Below are positions 25,491-39,000 of a stretch of 64,000 bases of DNA, one piece after another. A program made the position numbers and the translations under genes. The stretch comes from Crotophaga sulcirostris (taxonomy: Eukaryota > Chordata > Aves > Cuculiformes > Crotophagidae), in assembly GCA_013397455.1 (NCBI GenBank), contig VYZB01000014.1, forward strand, positions 1,564,081 to 1,628,080. Reading direction: 5' to 3'. A model generated the notes under the pieces. The model saw only the letters and a program-made list of their open reading frames with translations, ran no database searches and was not told the DNA's origin. Position 1 is the first letter of the stretch. The number at the start of each line of letters is the position of its first letter.

Positions 25491-27068
25491 CGTATATGTG
25501 CACAGACAGCTCGCAGTCAGGGAGCAGAGAGGCTGTTTGGAAAAAGGCTCTCTCTGGATTGAGGATACCTTTCTGCCTGCAATACAGCACAACGGCACCT
25601 CCTCCCCAAAACCTACCTTGGCTACTGACGTCTACCAGGAAATAAATGATCTTTCACTCAATGCCAGCCCTAAACCAGAAATCTCTGACGCTGAAAAGCA
25701 CTGTGTGGATGATGCTAGCAAGCCTAGGCTGACCTTAACGTAACAGAGCAATCAGTCTGCCTTCTTAGAATGATTAATGGAAAATCTCCTCTGGAAAAGA
25801 AATCAAATTAACTGTCTTCAACCAAATGTCTACTGGAACACGAAAAGCTGTTCTGATAAAGACATTTAGAAGGGGAAAAAAGCCCTTATGAGCATGTAAA
25901 ATCCAGTGACAGATCTAGGACTTATTTTATTAAGGCTCTCCCTAAAATAAATTAAATGGAGCCTACTTAAATGAGCACTTCAGGAAAGCAACCTTGCTAA
26001 GGGGAATGCAGGAGAGGCTGGAGGCCACATGTGAGTGCACGCTTGCTGCCGCGTGAAGCTCACATATGTGAGTACAGAAGGATAAGGGTTCGCTCTGAGA
26101 AGTAGTGTCCATGCTAAGCTCCTCTCTCCACACTTTCACGGCTCCAAATGGGCACATGGGAAGAAAAAGAGGCTGCAGAAGAATGTTATATGCTATGTCC
26201 CCTAAGAAAGAGAATTTGTCCATTCCTAGAAGATGTACAGACATTTAACATCACAATTTTATATTTTTTCCCAGCAAAGTTCCCTGCAGTGGGACTGAGT
26301 CCAGGTCCAGGTCCGAGTCCTGCTGAGCCAGCCGAGGGCTGTGGCAGCTTCTGCAGCGAAAGCTGTGCTGCTCCGGCTCCTCCAAAGATGCGCGGGGAGC
26401 AAAAAAAAGCAAGCTGCACTTCCTCGAGATCAATCTGCCTAATTGTCTTCATCTCACAACTCACACGGGAAGGGGGGGAAGAGGGGAAAAAAAAAGAAGA
26501 AAAAACAACGCAGAAGAAATAGCTCAGTGGAGGCCATATCAGGATGGGAGTGGGAGAGAGTTAGTGCCCTAATGAGCAGTCTAGCTGTGTGGGAGGGAAA
26601 CAGGTTGTTGTCTGTCTAAGAGAAAGCGGTGAGTGCGGCTGCAAGCAGATATTAGATGGGAGCCCGGCGCGCAGCCTGATATCCGTTCTTTCCCTGATCC
26701 TGCAACCCGTCCTCCTGTGAGTAATTCTAACTCACAGTGAGTAGCTCCACTGACTCACAACCAGGTTTTTGGGTTCGAAGAGGGGAAGGAGAAGGGAGGG
26801 TGAGAAGGGCTCTCTTTTGGCATTTGATTGTGCCATGCAAGGCTTGCACTCTAGCAAGAAATGCCATGATCCTGCAAGCGCGCCTTGACGGAGCTGCCAA
26901 AATTCAAGTGGGTACTCCTGTTGAAGGCAAAAGCTTTGATTTCAAGGAAAAGCTAATGTCTAAGTGCTTGCTTTGCTGAATTAACTGATCTTGCTGTCAA
27001 TTTGTGCTTTGTAATTTTTCAATGTACTCAGGTGTGGTATCAGGCTCCAAATCAGTAGGTCCTGAAAC

Positions 27069-27118
27069 ATCACAGAATCAGAGAATGACCTGAGCTGAAG
27101 GGCCTGTGGATGCTCCAG
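27069..27118 (-). mobile_element. CR1 LINE 3' tail fragment
   Basis: The plus strand reads CACAGAATCAGAGAATGACC then TGAGCTGAAGGGCC, the reverse complement of a CR1 3' end. Only about 50 bp can be recognised. It lies 470 bp from a larger CR1 in the opposite orientation. Confidence 0.65.
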
Positions 27119-27587
27119 CAAAGCAGTGAGAAGTCCTCAGTCAGGTTCCTGGAAGTTTGTATAAGGATTTTGCTAAGTCTGAGACTCGCAAAGTGCCCAT
27201 CCTCATTGCTCACTGTCTCTGATATTCAGAAGTTGGTTACCAGCCAGGGCAGGCACCTTTGGAAGTACAAGGGTAGTTCGAAGCCATGTCCTCAGGCATG
27301 GACTCCCGGGGAAGGAAACGAAAATCCACCAGCTGCAACATCAGCCTTGGAATATCACTGGTGCTTCCTAAAAACCCAGCTGAGTTTGGCCTAAGGGACA
27401 GGCCCAGATGCTAGAGACCAGGCTGAGGGCTTGTGCCTCCCCAAGGGTGGCGAGAAGGAGGTGCTGGCTCTGCTAATGTTTGCCCTGTGGCTTCTCTTTT
27501 ACTGCTGTGAGAGGGTGGGAATGACTGTCCCTCTGCACCACGGATGGCACAGGGCAGAGCAAACCCCCAGTCTGCCCTCCCTGCCAT

Positions 27588-28092
27588 CAAGACAGTGTTC
27601 AGTTCTGGAATGTCCAACTAAGAAGGATATGGAACTGTTGGAACGAGGCCAGAGTAGGTTATGAAGATGATCAGAGGCCTGGAGCATCTCTGCTATGAGG
27701 ACAGGCTGAGAGAATTGGGGATGTTCAACCTGGGGAAGAGAAGGCTCTGGGGAGACCTTAGAGCAGCCTCCCAGTACTGAAAGGAGCTCCAGGAAAGCTG
27801 GGGAGGGAATTTTTATGGGGGCATGCAGTGATAGGATGGGGGGAATGGCTTTAAATCGGAAGGGGGAAGTTTTAGGTTAGACATTAAGAAGAAATTCTTC
27901 ACAATAAGGGTGTTGAGACACTGGCACAGGTTTCCCAGGGAAGCTGTGGTTTCCCCCTCCCTGGAAGTGTTCAAGGCCAGGTTGGGTGGGGCTTTGAGCA
28001 TCCTGACCCAGTGGAAGGTGACCCTGCCCATGGCAGGGGGTGATCTTTAAGGTCCCTTCCAAACCAAACCATTCTATGATACTATGATTCTA
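27588..28092 (+). mobile_element. CR1 LINE, 5'-truncated, about 500 bp
   Basis: Standard blocks appear in order: TTCAGTTCTGGAATGTCC, AAGAAGGATATGGAACTG, GAGGCCAGAGTAGGTTATGA, GAGGACAGGCTGAGAGAATT, AAGGCTCTGGGGAGACCTTA, ATGGCTTTAAATCGGAAGGG, TGAGACACTGGCACAGGTTT, GTGTTCAAGGCCAGGTTGGG and the tail CCATTCTATGATACTATGAT. It is the longest transposable element in the window. It is intronic, sense on the plus strand and so antisense to CADPS. Confidence 0.96.
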
Positions 28093-31000
28093 ACTGCCTC
28101 TGTTTTGCAGAGACAAATGGGCTTGCTTTCTCGTTTCAGGAGAAAATACTCTGTCTGGTGTCCCGGCCGTGACACAGCCCTCTGAGGAAGCCAAACACAC
28201 ACAATGACAGTGAAGTGGTAAAACTGCCTTCTGCAGTGCAGTCGGTGCTGCTGCTGCCTCAGTGGGCTGTATCACTGTGTGATTAAGTTCTTACCAGACT
28301 TTCTGGTAAAGGCAACCTTCCTGATCTGATAACTGCCAAGGACAAGCCAAATACGTAGGGTCAATCTATGCACATTTAATCCCCAGAAGGCAGATTAAGT
28401 GTATAATTGACCCATATAATCCATGTATCATCTCCAGTGAAATGTTTTCTATGTCCGGTTTAGGCAGACATGAGGCCCATAAGAAAGCGATCAGAGACAC
28501 AGTATTACCCTTGCAGTGGATTTCATCAAAGTTAGAGATGGCTTTTTAATCACTGATCTCAGAGACTGCTAGATTTAAGCAGATGAACTAGCACTAAGCA
28601 CATCTGTTTTAATCCTTATCTTCTACTCAGGCTGGTGTCTTCAAGAAGTACAAGGAGGAAAAAAATAAATTAATTTTTTTTTAGGTCCTTGCAATCTTAG
28701 GAGCTTCTCTTGGTGTTTTGATCTCTCATATCAAAAGCATGTTTTTGTTTTTTACGGTAAGATATTGAATTAATCATCAGAGAGAAAAATGCCATCTGTG
28801 CTATTTAGGGACTGCATCAGGATGCTGGAATTCGCAAGATCTCGGGGAGCTCACTTGACGTTCAGTAGCCTTTTGTGTACGTGCTACTCGCCTGTGACTG
28901 GGAAGGAAATATTCTCGCTATGTTTTACATTAGTGTTTACCAATTTACGAGGAGGAAAGGTTGGCATTCACACTATCTACTAGTCAATCACAGACTTTCT
29001 GGATCACATATGTTCTGATGGGTTGAAACCTATCCTGTGAGTATCTAAGGGTGTGTGTAAAGATACACACACGTACATGTATAAATAACTTACACCAAAG
29101 GGCACAACACTTACAAATAAAACTCTCATTGCCTTCAGACAAAATTTCGGATGTGTAAACTCTGATTCTATGAAATTCTGAGTGTCCCAAGTCAAAGAGG
29201 GTCTGAATTTTGCAGTATTGGTCTGAAGACTCGAGATCTCTCTGAAGATATTTTCCCACGTTTAAGATACAGCTGCCTGCTCATGCCTCACTGTTTCTAT
29301 CAGCACTCCCTTTCTGCACGTCAACTCTGCCCCTTTCCAGGTAAGACGTGATAAAATTTTACTTTGTACTAGGTACTACACAGAGTTTGCGACCCTTCTG
29401 CACTGCGTGTGAAGTATCACAGTGGTTAAAAATCCCAAAGTGCCCATTCATGCACAGGAATGCAGGGAGCGGATGCTACGGTGTCATTCTGAAACCCTTC
29501 AGTTACTACTGCTCTCTACCAACGGGCCTTATTACAGTGTTTTAGCTTTAAATGTTATCAAATTAGTGAGCCAGGCCAAGTAAATAAGTCATGTTACTCT
29601 GCAGTAAACAGCACTGCCAAAAAGCTAGTTAGGCTTTGATTACCAGCAGAACTCCACGATCAATCTGTTCATTCAGTGATCCCAAGAATACAGATTTTTA
29701 AAATTAAGATGACTCTGTTTCGAGGGAGGGGGGAAAACCCTGACTAATTTGCAGAATTAAGAGGATTTACACACAGACCACACAGAAATATTACAATAAT
29801 CTTCCGCAAACACCAGTATCTCCCAAAGAGCACAGCCCTGTTCTGTGGATATGAGCAGAGCACACGATGCTGGGGAAGAGAGATGGTTTCTGAGCTAAGA
29901 AATTATGGCAAATGCCAAAAAAGATGCATTAACCCAACTTCTGTTGGGAGATAGCCTAATGCACTCTGCAGCCTCTGCTCCTGGGAGAAAACAAAGGGGA
30001 AATGAATGGAAATGCTGGGCAGGACTGTGAGGATTTAGAATATTCTGGAAGCTGCAAACTCCACTCAACATGCAATAGACAACCTTGCACTGTGCACCTC
30101 TGCTCTTGCACTACTCATGGCTGCACAGAAAAGGGGGGTTTAGCCCTATACTGTGAGTGTCTACAACGTGACCCCAGTGAGAGCAGAGGAACTGCTTGCA
30201 GGCAGATTTAAGCTGTTTACCTGCCATGGCTGCACATATTAACACATAACGTCCTAACAGTGGACCTAAGCTTTTAGCTGGGGTAAGACAACATTGCTGC
30301 ACTGAGTCAGCTGAGGAGCTGGCCTCAAAAGTGTTAATAATCTCATTGCCTGAAGAAACTCTGCAGCTAAGAGGATTGCTCCTCTGTCACACTGAGGGAA
30401 GTGAGAACAAAATCAGGCCCAAGCCTAATTCAGTATCATAAATATAATTTTTCATTATTCCCCTTCTCTTTCTTATTAAAAAAGTAGCTGGCACCTAACA
30501 TGTCCTCAGAAAACAGGACCATCAGTGCAAATAACAAAGGAGCTGAAAGACCCCACGACTGTGCTGCTTCATTGCGTTAGGTGAGGGGGCAAAGGGCTGC
30601 AGGGCTGTGGCCAAGATCAACCTTGGGACAACGCTGCTAAGCTTTTGCCCCTGTCCTTACTGAAACACTGGTGAACACAGCATCGATTTAAATGGGGTCT
30701 GGGCCCAGGTGACCCCTCACATACTCATAAACTCTGCTGCTATAGTCCCTCTGCAGCACCTCAGCCTTGCTGAGAGCTCACCTCGGGAGCAATTTGCTGC
30801 TTCTGCTGCAATCCGGCAAAGATGACACGAGTGCTCAAAACATAATTCCAGTTTTTGGGTGGCTAGGGCTTGGCACATCCCCTCCATTCCTTGTGATCCA
30901 AGGGCCCTGCAGGTCACCCCACCCATGGGTGCATATTCATGTATGCAAGACACATGCAAAGAGTTTGTCAGCATTGATCCCAACGCTGCCCTGCTGGCAT

Positions 31001-32851
31001 GGGGAATGGGGACAGGAACAGCTCCCACATGCTGCAGCTCCTGTCCAGCCAGTGTGGATCAAAACAGGCAGAACAATGTAAGAACCCTACTTTTGGTTGT
31101 TTTATTCTGCACAGCCCAGGGAGACTTGAGGAAAGCGGGGAGGGAAAGAAAGGTTTTGCACTTTTTGCTTTCCTCCAAGGTAGCTGCTCTTTTTTTTTTT
31201 TTAATCTCAGCTGTTAATTTGTTTAAAAATATGGCTTGGTAAAACTTAAGTATGAGCAGATCAAACTGAAATCAATATTTGTGCTAATTACAGCCTTTTG
31301 AAAATTGGAAATAATGGCCCAAAGGGTACAAACACACCAACTGTGAATCATAGGGAAAGGATGAGGGAAAAGGCAGTGTGGGCATTGAAAAGAACAGTCC
31401 AGATGAGCTCTGGAAATTTAACTGCTCATGGAATAAATTTCAACACAAACGAGCAATACACTCGCAGGCCTGCTGCAGATGGAAGCGACAGTCTTTTGTT
31501 TTATGTTTTGTTTTTTTTTTTCTCCCCATGCCTGCTTGATGGGTGATTTGCGTCTGGTGCTCTGCACTGCAAACTCTCCCCGGAGCGAGCACGTGCGGTG
31601 CCCGGAGGAGGCACTGCTGTGCTCCGTGCATGAATGAGGCATTCTCAGTGGATATGGGTCATGCTAGTAGATGTACACAGTAAGATTATTTGACTCTAAT
31701 TCATGCCACTTGATATAATGTGATAAAACATTTGACATGAGAGATAAGTTCCATTTTAATCCAAGAAGATATGGGGGAAAGAAAGAGTGGGAATTGTAAA
31801 GGAGGAAGAGGTTTCTAAGGGACAGGTAATGCGCAGAAAGAGAGGTATTGAGTGAAGGAGGAGGTTGTTTGGGAAAAAAAGCAGCTTTCCCTGCACACTG
31901 AGAAAGCAAAGGAGCGAGTAAAGAAAGCGAGGAAGGTCGTTAAGAGTTCCAGAGCTGGGAGACTGAGAAATGGCACTGCTGAGAGACGGAAGGAAGGAAA
32001 GTAGGAACAGAAGCTGCTTCAAACAGAAACTGATATGTGGACAAATACCCTAAAGGAGACTGAAACACTAATGCTGCAGGCTGGCCATCAACAGAAAACC
32101 TTTGCTATAGAACAGCTACAAGGACAGAAAGGCTATAATGCAACAAGAGCAACAGAAGCAGAGATATCAGTTAACATGCATCCAAATCCAAAACAAATGG
32201 GCATCACAGATCACTGTTCTCTTACAGTCCAACAAATTTATCTTGTGCAACAGAAAAATAGCTCTGAACATCTGGGTCAGTTCCTACCATGCAATCTTTA
32301 CCAAGGAGACCATGTCTCAACTTTATGTTCAGTGTCAGACACCACAAGATGGTCCTCCTGAAATACAGGAGTCCATTCCTAATCAGTTCTGTTTTGGTTA
32401 GCTTTTAAAATTAAAATTTCCTACACTTAATTTGCAGTCAGTTTTGGAGTGGTTGTCAATGAAACACAACGCAAAATATGCAGAGGATATGGTCCTTAGG
32501 TAACGCATCTGCCAAAAACCCAGCTCAAATTTTAAGAGTGAGAACAATGACCAAGATGTTCTGTTACAGAGAGAGTTTCCACAAGCTTAAACATAGTCAA
32601 GGGCTCTCTGAGAAGATGCCATTTCCTTAAAATCCACACACAGACAGACCAAGACACAGGAGACTAGAGTAGAGATTTAAAGCAGGCAGAGAGCAGATAC
32701 GAGCCTTAGTCAGAAAGAAAGGAAAGATTTATTTATTTTTAAAGCTATAACCAATAAATTTTCTCAAAATGTGACTTATCCTCCTGTCTTATTTTGTCAC
32801 ATTTTGGGTCTCTCCTGCTTGGTGTCCAAGGAGGAGAAGGCATTTACTTAC

Positions 32852-32959
32852 ATCAAATAACCTTTCTATATACATCTCCTCATTGACCTTATCACGCAGG
32901 ACATCCTGAGAGTGGCGGACAAATGTCACATAGGCATCAGCAACATCCATCCCCGGCTT
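32852..32959 (-). CDS. CADPS: CADPS coding exon, [18 protein letters not shown]
   Basis: This 108-nt phase-0 exon encodes 36 residues, [18 protein letters not shown] then [18 protein letters not shown]. The acceptor is CCCATGCAG|AAG behind a CT-rich tract, and the donor is GAT|GTAAGT. The sequence is typical of the CADPS C-terminal region. The intron that follows it is the largest complete one in the window (19.5 kb). Confidence 0.97.
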
Positions 32960-35900
32960 CTGCATGGGGGAGAGAAGAAGAGAGAGAGAGAGAAACATGA
33001 ATAGTGCCACAGGAGCAGCTCCTCTGCGTAGCCTCATTGCTGCTTTTCCTTAATTCTCCATCTCCTGCTGTCTTCCTGCAGGTTGTGCTTTCCTTACCTG
33101 ACGGACACCGAGTCCCGCTGCGTTGTGCCCCATGCCCAGCAACGCACTGGGTGCAGCACAAGATTGTGCAAAGACACTTGTTCTTTCTCTTCTTTCATCT
33201 ACAGCGAAGCAGGTCAGAGCAATAAAGCTCTTCCTCAACATATTGATGCCGGGAACTTGTCTTGCTACCTTTGGTCGTGTTGACCTAATGAGCGAACCTC
33301 CAAGTCGGCTGGGGGGTTGTTTTCTTGAGTCATCTTCTGTGTGCAAGATTTCTGAAGGCAGAAAGCTAACAGCCAGAGCCAGGCTCTCAGTTCTTCTTCT
33401 ACGGCGTGAGGATGTGAGCAGCAAGCAGCTGGCGTTGCAGGAGGCATGCCAAAATCACCTTTCTGTTTCTGTTAGACCCTGGGTTTTATGTCAACATTTA
33501 CTGCTGCTCTTAAGAATAGACTGGGCAAACCGTAAGTCAGGGAATTTATGTCTATGTGAATGTTTAAGCTGCTGCTAAACAGCAGGAAGCCTCCCTGTGC
33601 TGTCACTCTATGGCGCTCTGCAGAATTGAACTGATTTTAAACAGCAACTTATAAGCATGGGACAAAATTTCTTTAAATGGGAACTGAAGCAGGTGGATGG
33701 AAAAATACTTAAAAAAAATCCTGTTTGAGCTTACATTGCTTGATATATTGGAATCAAACTTACCTCAAAGGAAACCCATTAAAATACTGTTACATGAGTC
33801 ATTACAAGAGCTGCCACAAAATCTTAAATTTCCATGGCACATTGTAAGTTTGTTAATAACTAGTGTCATTAGTTTCCATTACTGTGATTTACCTCAGATC
33901 ACAGAGTATCATTTCTCTGCAAGATGTGATTGTCAGCCGCTGTAAATTGAAGTTAGTTAACACATCTGTGTAATTTCCAGGGTGAAAATGAGGACAGTTT
34001 GGAAAGCAGTAGGAAGGGAGTTTTTTAATACAAAGCAAACAATTATCAAGCAAAGGGCCAGTGCTTGGCCCTTGGGAAGGCAGTAACATTTCTTAACACC
34101 TACTGCAACAATGACAAGGTATTAATTTGAAAAACAATGAGGACAACACAAATGTGGCAGTAGTCAAGTGTTACACTTTCAAGCAATTTTCAGCACGCCG
34201 ATCATGCCCATTTCAAGGTGGCATTAAATGGATTGGTTTGTATCCAGACAATTGCAATGGTGTTTGTGGAATTAGGATTTAACTGATGGTTTTCTGTTCA
34301 ACACCAGGATTGTCCCTCTGTCGTCTAAAAGAGAAGCCTCTAACAAAACAGGTTTTTCTTTCTCCTTCCCCGAGAAAGGCAGAGCCTCACGGATCATGGG
34401 GCATGCTCCCACAAAAGTCTGCGAGCTGTGCGGGGCCGGTGCTTGATTTCATCAAAAATTGTGGGGCTGTCAAAGAAACTGTTGCAACGTGCCTTCATTT
34501 CCAGAGGAAGGTGGGGAAAAACACCAAAAAATAACCCAGATGAATGATTTCTGCTCTGTTTTACACAAGAACCAGAGTGTCTGACGGACTCCAAGGATAG
34601 GAGTAGACCCTGCTCCTCCTGCACAGCCACAGTGCTGAGGACCTCTCAAGGGTCTCCCAGGTACAATGAGAAAATGTTTTTGGAAAAGCTTAAAAGAGTT
34701 ATATGGCATTTTACCGAGGTTGCTTCTCCAGAGATGCTTTACTTTCCAGAGGCCATGCTTTACCCTGAAAGTTACTTAAAATAACTGTTCTGTGCTCAAA
34801 TTCCTGATGGCTAAATATTTAAGATGCACTCAAATGTCTAGGGAGTTTCAACTGAAGGATCTCCACATTTTCTAGGGCTAGAAATGAATTCCGAGTCCTC
34901 TCTTCTAATGCTCTCAATGTCTTGTTTCTATTAATCCAAGACAACAGGATGCCAATCTCTGCATCCTGGGATGCAGATATTCACTGGGATATTTTAAGCC
35001 AAGCAGGATCTCTTACTGTTCAAGAGTCTGTCTTCCTTGTGCTGGGCTAAAGATATGGCAATTTGGTAGGTACACTGTCTTTTGGGATAAAGGGAAGGAA
35101 ACACCAAACGCAGATGATGTGGTCCAAGGTGTCTGATAAAGTTTTCATGTTGCCATATGACAGCATGCAGAGCAATCGCATCAGCATTAAATGTGCATAT
35201 ATACATTACACATATAGGTCATCACTCAACTGGGTTATTTCTCATTTACAGTGCCCGGTCTAACTGGATGCAGGAACTGGTGTATAATAAGATCTACTCT
35301 TTTTGCATTTGTAATTGCTCAGCATTTTTCTGCCTGTAAATGTTACAGTGACCCCTTATTCCAGCCAATTCATATATTACACTTCAACTCAATTTAAATG
35401 TAAATTTCTGGCAAGTTAAGTGCTCTGTCTGAGAATGTTAAGGGCTCTTTTCCTTATGAATCAAGGTCTAATTAGAGGAGACGATGTACAGTTTTCCTAT
35501 ACCAATTACAGAAAAATGGAAAAAAATATTTTCATTAACAATTTCCCAAACACATGTTGCTAGCTCATCACCATTTCCCCAAAGTAATAAAAAAGTCATT
35601 TTCCAAAAGAGTACAACAAACCAACAATTAGAAGAACAAAAATAAAATAGATTAGCTAATGTGTTAGATGTGTGTTGGCTCAGTTCTAACATGTCTGGAC
35701 CTTTTTGTTTGGAAATTATACTGTATTTGTACAAGTCCAAATGAAGAATTAACAGAATGCATTGCCCCCATTTTTTTAAAATGTGATTCAAGCCAATTCC
35801 ATAAATATGGTACCTTTTTGACACCATCTGCAAATTATTGCCTAAACAGCCTCGAAGGTCTCCATAAGAGGGTAACTGCTCATTATTAATGTCCTGGAGA

Positions 35901-36043
35901 TATTCTTTCCAGTTCAAATGTTAGAAGTGTGAAGGCCCATGGTTCAATCTTGGTTGTTAACGCATAACGTGGGAAGCTACACATGCTATAAACCAAAGCA
36001 TGATGCAAATTACTATGACAGAAGTTGTTTAAATTGTGCTTAC
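32960..36043 (-). other. CADPS: CADPS intron (3.1 kb)
   Basis: Between the VKAASKYVDVP and [10 protein letters not shown] exons. AT-rich for most of its length, with no recognised repeat. A 149-codon open frame on the minus strand at 35468-35917 is not bounded by splice sites in frame with CADPS and has no recognisable domain. Confidence 0.85.
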
Positions 36044-36076
36044 GGGTACATCCACGTATTTGGAAGCAGCCTTCAC
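36044..36076 (-). CDS. CADPS: CADPS 33-nt exon (VKAASKYVDVP)
   Basis: This very short phase-0 exon encodes exactly 11 residues, VKAASKYVDVP. The acceptor is CTTTTACAG|GTG and the donor is CCC|GTAAGC. It is isolated by introns of about 5.0 kb upstream and 3.1 kb downstream. The residues are conserved between CADPS and CADPS2 as I remember them, which suggests the exon is normally included, although its length would allow frame-neutral skipping. Confidence 0.94.
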
Positions 36077-39000
36077 CTGTAAAAGGAACAAGAAGAGGGT
36101 TTACACCATTAGCATGTTTTCAGGTCTTTGCTTTTCTTCAAACACCTGTAAGAGCTTCTCCAGCCAAGATCTGAGACAACATAATGCCAAGTGGGGAAAA
36201 AAGGGTGATCAAAACTACGTGTCCTGTCTAAGAGAATAGGTAAGGGCAGTATTTTTGTTGTTGTTGTTTTGGAGAGGTAACTTTACTGCTGCTAAAGCTC
36301 TAATAGCAACAGATGATAGTGTGGGAGTTGTGTTTCTCCCTCTCTACTTCAGCAAGCGGGGGAAGATGGGGTTCGTAAGTAGACATCGTTATTTTCTTCG
36401 GAGGCCTTGTTCTCCACCCAATGCCATGTGTCTCTGAAGGCAGCGTGTGTCTCTCCCACTGGAACCTGCATCCTGCAGACCATAGGAGCTCCCCCGGCAG
36501 CAGGGCATGAAGGCATGACAAGGCTGGCAGGCACCTGCACCAAGGTGGCCACAAGAAAGCACCTGAAGGCCCCCAGTTTTGCCCCCTGCCCATACTCCTG
36601 GCCATGCCATGCTTCCTTCAGCTTTGCAGGCTGCAGCCCGGGACAGTATTTTCTCCTTTTTGCTAGCTCTGACACTGGCAAGTGCTTGCAGACCATGCTG
36701 GGGCAACATGCTCAGGCCACGCCACAGTGAAGTGCCCCAGAGCTTTTCTGCTTCCCAGGCCACAAAGAGCTACATTAGCATTTCCTATGATTCCCACACC
36801 CCTTTTTAAAAGATGTGATTTGAGGGAGGGTATCAGAGGGTGAATGCTGCACTCTGCATCGTCCTCACAAGCCGGAGAGGTCTGCAGCCCCCAAATTGAC
36901 TTTGTCTCCAGTTTGCCACGCAGCAGGGTGCACAGCGCCTGGCACGGGAGGCAGGCTGGCCCTCAATGCCAGGGCCAGCTCTTCCAACTGAGCAGTGCCC
37001 AGCTGGCCAGAGAGACCTTTTTCCCACTGTAGCATAAGGCACCATGTCTAGAAAGAGTACGGCTGGGATTTTCCACAACGCTTCTGCTTTTAATTAGGGT
37101 AAGCGTTGCCGGCCATCTTTGTTTGGGTGTAAAAGCTCACCTGCTTTTAAATATTTCTAAAGCTACCATTAAAACAGCCTAAATATAACACACACACGGT
37201 TGCATCTTGGGATGAATAAATTATGTGTCCCGAATGAGAGAATGAATGTATGTGTGAGACAGAATGTGAGAGTGGGTGGAAGCACTCATATGGTGTGTGT
37301 GGGGGGTGCATAATTAAGCACAATGAGGCGATACAAAAGACCAGACTGGTGGTAATTGCCGAGGTGAACGCTGCAAGTATTGGCAGCGCCCGGGCTGCCG
37401 AGCCGGGGGCAAGAACAGAGGGAAAGGCAGGAGGAGGGCACTGAGCGCCTGCCGCCGTGATGCGACCCGAGGCCTGGCTCCTGGAGGGGCTGGAGGAGGA
37501 TGGGGCACGTCCCGACACATGAGTTTTCAAATGGGGAGCATGATCAGGACCAAGCCCTCGCTCCGAGGGAAGAGTGAACGCTCGTCTCTCCTCCAGGTAT
37601 CTCAGCTGGCTGCCTGGACACCTTGTCCCTTCTCTGCATTTATCCTCACAACTTTCTTGGGAGGTAGCGAAGCGCTATCCACGCTCCTGCCGAATGGGAG
37701 TGGAGGAGCCCCAGCCTCCGTGTGTGAAGGCAGCTGGAGGCTGGCCAAGGGCTGCAGCTCTGGAAGAGCAGGCAGTCATGGTGCACCCACGTTGGTGTGG
37801 AGTAGCCACAGGCAGGGCTGCCTGAGCTGACTCCAAACCAGCTCTTTTTCTGAGCAGCAGAGCTGAACAGCCAGGAGGAAAGCTCAGAAAATGATGCAGC
37901 TCGACAGCCTGCAGAACTCAAGTCAGGGTCTGCTCTGAGGGCTGCACTATGCCATGCACCTGTGTCTTCCAGTATCACACAGGGCATGAAGTAAGACAGT
38001 GGCACTTCAGGAACCCTGCAGTCTGAGCCTGGATTTAGCACTCTTTAAGTCCAGCTTACCACTGCCATCTCAGGCTGCCTCCTTCCTCAAAAAAAAGAGG
38101 CAACAAGAATAACTCAGTCGGCTTCCTGCGATCTCCCCCTTCCACCCACAAAAAAACTGAGCTTCTCCTGCCCACTCCCCTTTAATCAGAATAATTACTT
38201 GTTTTTCTTTAAACTCAGATTTGGCTACATTTAGTGAAATTTCCAAACTGCCGGATGTTGTGTGATTTTTGCTAGGCTGCCGTTTTTCACAAAGTATGTG
38301 ACTTTGCCATGAAACGTCTCAGTTTACCATACAAATTTTGCGCCGAACAAAAATAAGATCTTTTACTTCTGTCTCCCTCGGGTAATATGCAGTCTTTAGT
38401 TTTAATTACCGTAGGTGCAATTCTCTGCCTACAGAGGCCATCCAGATTAAAGGGAATTTTAGCAGCTGTCATTCCTGTAACTCAGTGGATCTGTGCATGC
38501 AGGGCCCAGGCTGCTGCCACTGAGATGCACTTAAATGTAGCAATAAACAGGAAAAAAAAAAAAAAGTCTGGTCAAATTTAGAAGGGTATTTTCCTCTCAA
38601 AGTGCTCTGCAAGGAGAAGTGGCTAGTGGGAATTTATTAGGACAACAGATGCATTAATTTTATCTTGAATTTCGAGGCAAGAATTGGAAATGAGGATATC
38701 CTACTAGGTGATAAAACTGTCTGTCACAAGACCCCTGATTACATGTCGCTTGCAGAGCGCCTGGAAAACACGCGATGAAAGAAGTCGGTGGAAGGGGGTG
38801 GGAGACTAATGCTTTCTAGAGCTCAGCGGCTTGGACCATCACACTTTGTTGTATTTGTTCAGACAGGGAAAACGTGGGAGGTGGTGCAAGCATGCTGTAA
38901 CAAGAGAGAGTTTCTCTATTTATCATTGCAAAGAATAAACACAGCAATTCCCATTACTACTGCAGGTAAGGGAGACTTTCCAAGCACAGTGTCAAAGGGG

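Larger units (their letters stand above)
13337..32851 (-). other. CADPS: CADPS largest complete intron (19.5 kb)
   Basis: This intron separates the [10 protein letters not shown] exon from the QWYTSS exon. It contains one roughly 500-bp CR1 copy, one CR1 tail, several homopolymer and dinucleotide tracts, and several AT-rich blocks that look like conserved non-coding DNA (described under findings). Intronic reading frames such as 25016-25645 on the plus strand show no protein signature. I saw no further CADPS exon, no nested gene and no RNA gene. Confidence 0.8.

Noticed and set aside
25016..25645. Plus-strand 209-codon open frame
   Set aside because: It lies within the CADPS intron, includes a TA/CA microsatellite translated as His/Tyr/Thr repeats, and shows no domain or conserved motif.
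35468..35917. Minus-strand 149-codon open frame in a CADPS intron
   Set aside because: Same strand as CADPS, but with no suitable splice sites in frame, low-complexity hydrophobic content and no recognised domain. It is probably chance in AT-rich DNA.
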